From Phorcus lineatus (taxonomy: Eukaryota > Mollusca > Gastropoda > Trochida > Trochidae): DNA of 64,000 bases. This document shows positions 54,620 through 64,000 of the stretch, piece after piece. The stretch's first letter is position 1. Every line of letters starts with the position of its first letter. Location of the stretch: positions 34,011,484 through 34,075,483 of the forward strand of contig OV121095.1 in the NCBI GenBank assembly GCA_921293015.1. The letters run 5' to 3'. The position numbers and the translations under genes were made by a program. The notes below the pieces were generated by a model that was not told where the DNA came from, searched no databases, and saw nothing but the letters and a program-made list of their open reading frames with translations.

Positions 54620-55123
54620 TGTCCGAAAGAAGGGATTTTGGTAAACATCCGGTTCGGTTATGACACTAATACCTGTGTGTCACCTTCCAATTAGTGACTT
54701 GTTGTTTTAGTCAATGATCATCATTCATATTTATCAAGGCATTTGCCCCTATCGGCAATATCACTGATAGGTGGAAGCAGACGTGATCAAACCCTAACCA
54801 AAAACAACAACAAATTTTTATTTGTTTATTGTTATTGTATTGTTATTCGATGAAAGTTGTTTTGCCACACTAAATATATTCAAAATATTTTTTTCATAAA
54901 CAGAACGATTATCATGTCAAGTAACCAAAATGAAATCTAACATCATCCATTGATTATTTATGGGGAAATAGCAGGCTTTTTAATAGATTTTAAAAAAATT
55001 TAGAACTTAGTTTCCAAGATTTACAAAAGAAGATTATGGTTTAAACATATTTTATTCATTTCATATAAAAAGAAAATAGATTTGCAAGAAAGATGGAAGC
55101 TTATATTAATGCCGCGCCAATAA

Positions 55124-56606
55124 AAATTATATTTTGAAACCATCAAACATACAACACAAAGTCAAACAAAAGGAAAAGACATCAAAGCTGTTTTTTGTGA
55201 TGTAAGTAAAGCATTCGACAAAGTCTGGCACAAAGGCATTATATATAAATTACAAAGATATGGTATACAGGGTGATTTATTAAAATGGTTTGAGAGTTAT
55301 CTTGACAATAGAAAACAATGTGTTGTAATTAATGGATTTCAGTCGGATAAAAAAGCTGTCCTTGCAGGTGTATCCCAGGGTTCAGTTTTAGGACCACTCC
55401 TATTTATTGTGTACATAAATGATATAGTTGAGGGTATAAACAGCAACATACGTCTTTTTGCGGATGATACATCTTTATACGCGATTATTGATGACCCCTA
55501 CGAAACAGCCATAGACATAAATGACGACTTGAAGCGAATTGCAGAATGGGCAGAAAAATGGCAAGTAAAATTCAATCCGAATAAGACAGAATCGATTCGT
55601 TTTACCCGCAAAGTACAACCAATTCAGATGCCAGATCTAACCATGAATGACAATGTTATTGACTCAGTTCAGAGCCATAAACACCTAGGCCTTATATTCC
55701 AACATGATTGTTCTTGGAGTAATCAAATTCATGACATTGTTAAAAAGGTAACCCCGATGGTAAATTGTCTTAGAAGCCTCAAATATCGATGAAACCGGAA
55801 AACGTTTGAAACCATGTATAAACAGTTCATTCTACCTGTATTCGACTACTGTTGTCATATATGGGATAATTGTTCAAAGCAGCAAGCGGATATGCTTGAA
55901 AAACTTAATCTTGATGCACTGAGAACTGTCTGTGGTGCCGTTCGTGGCACCAGCCATCATAAGATTTATAAAGAAACAAAGTGCAAACCATTATGTCATA
56001 GACGATACGTTCATAAAATGACGTTGTTCTATAAAATGGTTAATCATAATACACCCAGCTATCTAAGCAACTTGGTACCTCCTAAAATATCGGATGTCGT
56101 TGATTACAATCTTCGTGATGATTCGAAACTCCAGACTATAGATTGTAAATCTGTAAACTATGCGAGATCTTTCCTTCCTGACGCTGTTAAACTTTGGAAC
56201 TCATTGCCGATAGAACATAGAAACTCGCCATCTTTATTGACTTTCAAAAATGCTCTCCTCCATGATAGTGAAACATACAGTAACTTTGACCTAAATTATG
56301 GCAGCAGATTTTGTCAAATAATACATACTCGTCTAAGACTTGAATGCAGCGACTTAAATGCACACAAGTATGAAAGATTCATATCACAATCACCCGTTTG
56401 TTTTTGTGGTCATTGTTATGAGGATTCAACTCACTTTTTCTTCATATGTCCTCTTTACAGCACTATAAGACATGTTTTACTTTCATAGAGGTTTTGATGT
56501 AAAATCAGTTTTATTCGGAAACATAAATTGTTCCGCTACCAAAAATATGGAACTTTTAACATCAGTGCACGAATTTATAAATTTAACAGGCAGATTTGCA
56601 AAATGA
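55124..56606 (+). pseudogene. Jockey-superfamily non-LTR retrotransposon, 5'-truncated RT and C-terminus
   Basis: The frame opens at 55124. RT motifs: IKAVFCDVSKAFDKVWHKGI, then KWFESYLDNRKQ, AGVSQGSVLGPLLFIVYIND, LFADDTSLYAII (catalytic FADD), WQVKFNPNKTESIRF and HKHLGLIF. A TGA at 55790-55792 interrupts LKYR/NRKTFETMYKQF, and the same frame then continues to 56488 with LWNSLPIEHRN, FCQIIHTRLR and the C-rich end CFCGHCYEDSTHFFFICPLY. A frameshift near 56475-56485 hides the last residues (GNINCSATKNMELLTSVHEF INLTGRFAK), which end at TGA 56604-56606. The 5' half (endonuclease) is missing. One stop and one shift imply a fairly young copy. Confidence 0.88.
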
Positions 56607-56800
56607 CTTATTGGTTGATTATATTTCAATTTTTTGCACTCATTGCGTTTGTTGTATTTATAATGAACTGTCGTTTCTGTATATACATATATTGTAAAAT
56701 CACCATGACATGTATCACATTTGTATCTTGGAGCGGTATTCACATAAGCCTATGGCTTGTTTACCAATCCAATTCTTCTTGAAATAAATATGTTTAAACC
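56607..56800 (+). mobile_element. 3' untranslated tail of the Jockey-type element
   Basis: Runs from the ORF stop to about GAAATAAATATG at 56780-56792, where the element probably ends; it includes an AATAAA. The exact 3' junction is not certain. Confidence 0.5.
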
Positions 56801-58820
56801 AAGTCAAACAAATACGATGTACAGCTGCAGCACAATGCGTTAAGATATTCAATATTGCAAAGGCAATTTCTTCATGCTAATTTAGAAATACAATATTTCA
56901 ACTAATTTCTTATCGATACTGCAAGAAGATTATAAACAGAGTTTGTTGACTTTGAGTTCATTAATAAACTTTGTTTACCTTCACAAGATTTTTTGACACA
57001 AACCAGGGTACAAATCTAGAGTTGAGAAAAATTATTTGTTTCTACTTAGCCCGAGGTAACATATGATTTTGATCAGTATGAAAAGGTTTTTTTTATATGT
57101 ACAAGCGTCTATCTAGGCTTGTTAGAAGCGTTGAATTGAGAGAATTCTTGTGTGTTGTTACTGCTAATAAGTTAATCAACTGATCTGTACATAAGACAAA
57201 TAAGATGAGTAGGTGAGAGGGAAGATTGTTTTCTTACAGCTGAAAGTTTACTTAACTAATCGTTTTGTTATCTTTAAATATGCTACTTAACATGGCCCCT
57301 CGAAAAAAGGCATTAGGTTTGTAAATACACATCAACGAAGTTTTATTGATATACTAACAATTATCGAGTTATTTTGTGCTGACATACATGTACTAATGTA
57401 ATATCTTCAGAAGACTAAAATGATTCATATCGTTATTGCTTAAACAAATTTGATATAGAAACTATCATTTCTTATACAAATTTGATATTAAAACTGTCAT
57501 TGCTTATTGTAAAATGTGAAAATATTTCATTGTATGAAAATATGCAATATGTGTAATCATATAATGGTTAGTAAGTATAATACTATGATTTAAACGGTAT
57601 TTTATTTCCATAAAACATGTGTTACACAAAATTCAGAATATATATACAAAAAGGAAAAAGGATTAGCAAACAGGCAGCAAATGCCTATATAAATTCTTTT
57701 GCTGAAACAAACATAAAACGATTTAGATATCAAGTACATTGGTGGAAATATACATTTGCAATTATTCTTATTAAACTCAAATTTATATTAAGCTTTGTCT
57801 ACCTTACATTTTGTACAAATTTTAGGAAAGAGCTTTAAAATTCGGTTGGTATCATTTATGAAATAATAAACAGATATTATTAGGAATTCGTTAACACTCT
57901 GTGAAAAAGATTTGTCGGCGTTAAGATAGATTTTAGTATATTGATATGAGTTACTAGGGAATATTCCAACCCGAAGTTGGCACTAGTTGAAAATATCTAA
58001 AATGTTGGGGAACCAGACTTCGATAATAGGAACTTTTAATTTTTTTTACATTTGATACAATCAACCAAGTCGCCAAGTAGATAAACAAGATAATAATTTG
58101 TTAAAACAACATGGGTTTATGGTGTCTCCATATGTTGTTTTAGCCTAACACTACCTACGGTGGGCAAATTGGTGCCCAAACATTCGTCCTCTGTCACGCC
58201 AAGCTGTCACATTAACATATTCAGTCTATTTAGTGCTGGATTGTAACGATTGAGAGTACCTTAATTTCTGCTTATAGAAGGTTTTTGCATGGATTATTCA
58301 TTTCTCTGTATCAGGTACGTTTTTTAAATATATATTTTTAAAAAAGCAATTTATCACTAGTATTGTAAAACTTGGATCTGTATTAGAATAACTTCATATC
58401 TTTGATTGTTAATAGTTTATACCACCTTTTTGTAAAGAAACTAAGATACAAAGATGTCTCTGTGAAATGTGGAGCCGTTTGGTTTCTCTCTGTTTACAAC
58501 TGTTCGATCTACGCATGTATTGGCCGTTTGAAAAATGCTGAAAACTATTATCTAAATATAAATCTATATATTGATCTGATTTTGTTATGTCGCTTAACAA
58601 ATGTGATTCAATCAGTAATCAAATGTGACTTTAAATAAATGTTTGAGTAGTGTTGAATCGTTCGTACTCGATAACAGATGAAACCGAGTGAAAAAGTGAA
58701 GTAAATGAACATCAAATAACATTTTCTTCGTAGGTGTGAAAAGAATATAACAAAATTATCTAAAAACATGTTTTACTGACACAATTCATTATAAAATATG
58801 AATATTGTTAACATGTTTTA
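56800..58820. other. Interior of the 5.0-kb element, right part
   Basis: AT-rich. ORFs at 57617-57838 and 58402-58638 show no recognisable domain and are probably chance. Confidence 0.4.
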
Positions 58821-59252
58821 GTATCCCCCGTCCCATCTCAAGATGGGACGTCCCAACTTGGAATCCCAAGTTGAGACGCGTCCCATCTTAAGATGGGGCG
58901 GATCCGCAGTTGGGATGATACATATATACCCCAAAAATAATGTAATACGATAAGCCTTTGTAATTTATTTCAAAGACACCAACTCTCCAAAGCTTACTAA
59001 AACCGGGAAATCGACTGAGAAGCAAGGAGAAATAGGAAAAAATCTTAATGAACATAGTTAAAAGGATCCCGAGTCAAGATATTTTTTACAGTTATTTTCA
59101 TGGATCTTGTTTGCTAATGGTTTGATTTCTATAGTGACAATTGAGTGCCCTTTATCAACAACAACTTCCCCCAGGGCGAAGCTTCTTTTCTCAGTGCAAT
59201 GAAGAACTGAGTCTCATCAAAGGACCTTTAGACAAATTGGTTTTCTAACAGT

Positions 59253-59565
59253 GAGTGAGTTGGAGTTTAACGTGCTTTGAACAATATTTCAGTTATTAAA
59301 CACGTGGATGACAAGCATCCAAAAGAGAGTGGACAGACAAGGAAGAAAGGGATCGAAAGGATGAGAGAAAAGACGGAAAGAAAGGCACAGTGAGAGACAG
59401 ACAACAGGTTTTAGAAGGACTCAAATTTAGTCTGGCTTCTACCCGTCGATCTGTCCAGCTTGGGTGTCCCTACCAGGAGCATGGAAGCTCTAGCTGGCAT
59501 AGCTCTCAGGGTCTCTGAAGCACGCAAACCACCACACCACGATAAGGTATTGAGTCCAGTGGTGG
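59253..59565 (+). mobile_element. SINE-like repeat family C, copy 2
   Basis: GTGAGTGAGTTGGAGTTTAACGTGC through GAGTCCAGTGGTGG. Longer than copy 1 because it keeps GCTCTAGCTGGCATAGCTCT and a CACCACACCACGATAAGG segment. Confidence 0.85.
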
Positions 59566-59784
59566 GGTTTTCTAACAGGCCTCCTGATTAAAAGCAGACC
59601 ACGTGAGCATTGGACTGAACTCGACTAATATACTCTTGCCGCAATCTTTGTTTACCACGTGCGAGTTGGTACCTACGTTACCTTCGGGACAATGATAACG
59701 GTTTTTCTTTAAAAAGTAAAACTTTTCTAGAGGAAAAATTAATGTTTTGAGTGCTATTGGTTTTGATCTTAAAATCATTCTAAG

Positions 59785-60080
59785 CCAACGTTTCTAATAG
59801 ATAGTGTTTGATGTCAGTTGTTACATGATTTATTTATTCAATTTGAATTCCACCTAGGTGATGGAGGACTAAACATGTAATGAGAAACAAAGAGTTTGTT
59901 TCATGATAAAGAAGCTGTTGACCCGAAAAGATGGTATTCTTAATTTGAATCTCGGTTTTGCAACTTAGCTTTCTGAAATAGAAAGATTCGCCCGAATTTA
60001 GTTTCATTAATTCAAAATCTGTAAGGCAACCATGCATGCTTTTAGGAAATTGTTTTGGTGAAGTGATTATTGATTAAACA
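59785..60080 (+). repeat. Duplicated unit 2, right part
   Basis: TTTCTAATAGATAGTGTTTGATGTCAGTT matches 48840-48870; GAAAGATTCGCCCGAATTTAG and ATTCAAAATCTGTA.GG match 49441-49490. Confidence 0.65.
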
Positions 60081-60756
60081 TAAATTCAAAGATAGAGATA
60101 ACGAAATGATCAAGTGTGTGACAGAGGTATAAGGAATATGTGAGCATTTCTTCTTTGGGAAAGCGAGATATGACCATTCATTGATTTGTTCATGTTTCTT
60201 TGCAACTATTACCAGGGTGAAGTTTCGTTTTCATTAACCTCATTCACTGAGATTTTGGAGTGTAATTATTCACTAAGTCTCAATCACGCATGCTGGATAT
60301 GAAATCAGGAATGATTCTACATTTACACGTCCCGACGGCATCCTGTGCGGTTTGAAACGTTTTTGAAGTCATAAGTGAAGAAGTGTTCGTTCTACTCTCA
60401 ATAAAGTGAATTGTGACTCCCACAGGAAGTGACATGTGCTTCTTTGGAGCAATTTGAAAAAATTTAGTTTACATCTTATCCTCTTATATTTCGTACTTAA
60501 ATATGGCTTAAAGGCTGTCAGTGTCCCAAGTTTGACAAATGGTACGAAATGTAATAATGTCGTCGCATATTAAATTTTTAAATTATATATTTTATTTGTC
60601 TGATCGCTTAGCAAGATACTGATTTTTAATTTTTTTAAATTTTTTTTGTCAAGTATTGCTAAATGAAATGGTTTTCTCATATTAGATTTATTTTCCTTTG
60701 AAAACATTTTTCTCCGAACTATTTAAAAACCTTTTTTATTCCGACCACTGCACTTA

Positions 60757-60850
60757 AAATTCCAATTGGAAGGTTGTTGACGCTTTTATTACCTCAATGG
60801 TTCCTCTTATGTCAACACACGTCTATCAATCAATCCAAAAATGTTCTCTT
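60757..60850 (+). repeat. Landmark L1, copy 3
   Basis: CCAATTGGAAGGTTGTTGACGCTTTTATTACC.CAATGGTTCCTC, TGTCAACACACGTCTATCAATCAATCCAA. Confidence 0.7.
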
Positions 60851-60859
60851 GGAACAAGA

Positions 60860-61990
60860 AATATTTTAAAGGAAAAGAAAAAGTGAGGATAAAAAAACTT
60901 ACATTAACGTCAAAACCTTTCCCTTAATAAGTAATTTCGTTTTTATTTCATGGAAACTAAAATGTTCAAATGAAAGAAACATTTTGGATTTAGAAGCCGT
61001 CATTCTATTTTTGAACTTTTTCAATTATTTTTTCTTTAAACGGTGAATCAATTTATTTAATCATAACTTGTAAATACTTTTTTATAAAGAGAGTGTTTCC
61101 CCAAACGCATGAATTAGTCTAAATTTAAAAGTTCAAAATTTTATTTAGTACTAAAACGTTGTATACATCCTTGATAATCCCGAGAAAACGTTCCTAAACG
61201 TTTAATCTGGATTATCTAGCATGCTTTATTCACGGCTTGTTATAAACTTCATTTGGGCTCGACTAACTCCATAGATCACTTAATCCAATGCACTCTTGGG
61301 TTTCCAAACAATGTAAAGCCACATTAATGTTTTAAGATGTCTTGATAACAATAGCTACATCGATATTATAAATAAGTCTGTCATTATCATGTAAAAATAT
61401 TCAATACACGTAAATCGTAAGAAAGTGATCATTCAGCATCCATATCATATAAAATGAGATTATGATTTCATAAACCAAGAAGTGATATATCATAAATGAT
61501 AGACAAAAGAATTTAAGTTACAACTACTTTCAAAATATATTTTTGAGATACATCTGTCATCGGTCTGACTACTAACATAAAAGTACCTTTGAACCAAACA
61601 CTTTATGATCTTATAAGGACATTGTTGCACTTCCGGTTAGGATGGACTTGCACTAAATAGCTGGAGGACTCAGTACATTTTCAGGTTCAATGTTTATCTG
61701 TGAATTTATTAGCGTGGAATGATTGGTTTCTAGGCCAGTGGAAGAAACACAGGAAGTGGCTGATGATCATGGCGTTGAATTTGGTATAGACCCATAGTAA
61801 ACGAATGATAAAACAAGATGTGAATATGTGATCTAGCTTGGATTGTTAGAAAACCATACATTATTGAATATGTAATTTTGGGTTCAAGATTAATTTTAAG
61901 CCCTTTTGGACTCTAGAATTGGTGATGTTATGTGCTAAGAATAAACGCAAGAACCGTCAAAACTAAGATTAATTGTTTCAGTGTTGTCAC
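60860..61990. other. Unassigned AT-rich sequence
   Basis: Only short ORFs; no repeat recognised beyond L1. Confidence 0.4.
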
Positions 61991-61997
61991 TGTCTTT

Positions 61998-62390
61998 GAG
62001 GCATCGTAGCATTGCGAAAAAGAAACGAATATTTTTGAATTTTCAATACAGAAGAGAAAATCCATTGCACCTTAACGCAATCGTATGCCATCGTATATAG
62101 TAAACCGTAATAGTATTTGGCAGGTCACTAAAGTTAGAAGAGGTCAAAATTTCGAAAACAGTCATTTTTATTTTTCTCCATAAAAATTTTATACGTGATC
62201 AACAAATAAAAAAAAAGTCATGCTGAGTTGTTTTTCTCAGAGAGTCGAAATGGAACATTTTAATCAAAAATTTGAAAATGTGACCCCTTCTGTCTATTTG
62301 ATCATGTGATTATCATGTGATCAATTTTATGATATTTGCACTAAGATACAGTAGTAAGTGAACAAACTTTTGATATGCAGCTGTATAATT
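61998..62390 (-). mobile_element. Truncated, inverted copy of the Tc1-like MITE
   Basis: The reverse complement starts TACAGCTGCATATCAAAAGTTTGTTCAC and follows the 49551-50178 copy through GACAGAAGGGGTCACATTTT, AAAATGTTCCATTT, GACCTGCCAAA.ACTATTACGGTT and CGCAATGCTACGATG. The far inverted end is missing. Confidence 0.8.
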
Positions 62391-62595
62391 TTATACTTCA
62401 TTGCCACTACAACTTCTAGAATGCCACTAAAAGAGTTAAACGAATTTTGTAATGAGACAGTGTAAAGTGCGTTTATTGGCCTTTTCGATATTGAGTTATT
62501 GAATATCGGAAAGTTATGTTAAAAAATATATGATGATATAAAAAATGTACATCCTCAATTAAAAATGTACCTTAGTCCCTTTGCTGAAAACACGA

Positions 62596-62870
62596 GGATA
62601 ACCTAAAATCACTAAGGTAGCCTTACTGCAATGTTAAAGAATGGCACTGGGGTTAACCTTAAATCACTAAGGTAGCCTTACTGCAATGTTGAAGATTGAC
62701 ACTATGGTTAACCTTAAATCACTAAGGTAGCCTTGTTGCAATGTTGAAGATTGACACTATGGTTAACATTAAATCACTAAGGTAGCCTTATTGCAATGCT
62801 AAAGACTGACACTAAGGTTAACCTTAAATCACTAAGGTAGCCTTAGTGCAATGTTATCGCAATCAGGCTA
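62596..62870. repeat. 55-bp minisatellite, five units
   Basis: Unit GGTTAACCTTAAATCACTAA GGTAGCCTTACTGCAATGTT GAAGATTGACACTAT, with starts at 62596, 62651, 62706, 62761 and 62816 (exact 55-bp period). Confidence 0.95.
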
Positions 62871-64000
62871 CCATTGTAAAAGAAAATAAGGCTGCTTCAT
62901 TAGTGATGTCAAACCTGCGAAATTCAAGCTAATGCATACGGTTATTGAATTGAAAGCTTTCTGGTTGTCACCGGAGCCTATGGCATAATGAAATATAATG
63001 TGACCGAGTTCTGTCAAAAAGACACAAAGTGGGAAGTGCACAGCCGAAACAAATCTAGTTTTCCCGAAGCATACAGAAATGACTCCGACCTTTCAAAACA
63101 TTACTTTTGGAACGGCGTCGCTGATTAATGAACTTATTGCATTTCATAAGGCTTCTCAAATTCTAACCAAAATCTCAAACTGTAATTAAGTCAGGATTGT
63201 CATTACTTGAGCTACGTAGCTGTGTAGGAGAGAATTATGAAAAGTATAAGCACGCATTTTGTAAAGACAGCGTCGACAGAAGTATAGAAATTTAAGAGGC
63301 ATTGCGGTCCTGTAGCCACGCAGCATTATTGCAAAGTGTTATCAAGCTCACTAAATTATTTTTCTTTTTGGTCATTCTCCTTATTCTATCAAACCGTTTT
63401 AGCTAATATCATGATGGCATTTTTATTGTTTCATGTCTATGAATTCTATCACCATGAACCAACAAAAACCGAAATAGCTAACACCCTTGGCAAAAACCGC
63501 TCGCTCGATGTACCTTGCAGTGGGAAAATTCAGGACATGGTTTCTTAGATTAACTTCGGTCCTGCTTCAGAGTTAAGAGCTTTTAATGCGAAACCTGTCA
63601 ATTTACGGAAATTGCCTCGCATCCTTGGCGCTTCCAAGAAATGTTGTCAGACTTCCCAGAAAAGAACAAGCCACGCATTTAATTCTATAATTGGAGACAA
63701 CTAACACACAAGAACTGTTTGTATTGGATCTTCATAAATATTTATTAAATAGTTTACATTCCTTTTGAAATTTTAACGACATTATTGTTGGTTATTTAAC
63801 TTTTTTAAACCATAAAAAAATCCATTTCAACTCCTTTCGATATTGCATTGGTGTTCTACAGAAATGTTCCCCTGATATAAATAAGGAAATGCTGCGAAAC
63901 CCTTGATTTATTGCTATAATGCATTGGAAATATGTTTTCATAAAGAAACAATTCATCCACTAGCTCTGTTTCACCCTATATCAATTTATATTGTACAAGC
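62871..64000. other. Unassigned sequence at the right edge
   Basis: No gene seen. A 70-codon ORF at 63336-63548 has no recognisable domain. Confidence 0.4.

Larger units (their letters stand above)
53906..58932. mobile_element. 5.0-kb element with palindrome-stacked inverted ends
   Basis: The left end GGGTATATATGTATCATCCC AACTTGGGAT CGCGTCCCATCTTGAGATGGGACGG is matched in inverse at the right end (CCGTCCCATCTCAAGATGGGACG...CAGTTGGGATGATACATATATACCCC). Homology continues inward for roughly 100 bp (AACATGTT, AATATTC, TTTTTAGATAA). Within each end the motif GTCCCATCTTGAGATGGGAC is itself a palindrome; the right end has two such motifs plus TCCCAACTTGGGA-type ones. The interior is AT-rich, has no transposase that I recognise, and contains a Jockey-type element and a poly-G tract. 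No clear target duplication. Confidence 0.7.

Noticed and set aside
62596..62870. CRISPR-like array
   Set aside because: Units are contiguous 55-bp tandem repeats without unique spacers, in a eukaryotic genome.

Overview
This is eukaryotic, AT-rich, repeat-dense genomic DNA, probably from a mollusc (likely a gastropod). That placement is inference. It rests on spliced genes with long introns, abundant tRNA-derived SINEs with GTGAG(T/G)TGAG-type ends and a TTTAACG(C/T)CGC core, a four-unit diverged repeat at the left edge of a kind common in molluscan genomes, a DIRS-type element and a Jockey-type non-LTR element.

Region 1 (1-24,850) is one minus-strand gene whose 3' end lies off the left edge. 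Nine ordinary coding exons can be assembled by eye with every splice phase agreeing. They include an 81-nt exon at 18,009-18,089 that is too short to be noticed as an ORF. The protein resembles vertebrate ERICH6/FAM194A in three blocks: an LPSIGPP block, a CEFC motif with a nearby CC, and a PHAxxGS...AKExAxQR block. Downstream, a Gly/Pro-rich exon is tandemly duplicated (12,529-12,687 and 12,211-12,345). It is followed by nine 24-nt microexons between 9,029 and 2,098. All nine have the same 1-1 phase, no stop codon, a CAG acceptor behind a pyrimidine tract and mostly a GTTAGT donor. Each encodes a variant of an eight-residue unit ending P-x-K-L-E. They arose by tandem duplication of whole intron-exon units and could be skipped or included in any combination without a frame change. 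This is the most unusual structure in the window.

Region 2 (24,850-36,400) holds the divergent promoter area, a compact intact ORF for a retropepsin-like domain whose catalytic DTG is replaced (26,001-26,357), SINEs, a long fold-back hairpin (27,654-27,824), and several minisatellites and diverged repeats.

Region 3 (36,398-42,461) is a DIRS-type tyrosine-recombinase retrotransposon. It has 129-bp inverted terminal repeats with one mismatch and a 41-nt internal complementary region. ORF1 zinc-binding, RNase H and tyrosine recombinase remnants are present, but the reverse transcriptase core is deleted and several frames are broken.

Region 4 (42,462-64,000) shows no host gene that I recognise. 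It appears to be built on an old segmental tandem duplication with landmarks at about 45.6, 50.8 and 60.8 kb. The second unit is interrupted by a 5.0-kb element (53,906-58,932) with palindrome-stacked inverted ends, which itself carries a 5'-truncated Jockey-type retrotransposon (one in-frame stop, one frameshift) and a run of 29 G. A MULE-like transposase fragment, a Tc1-like MITE and a 55-bp minisatellite complete the region.
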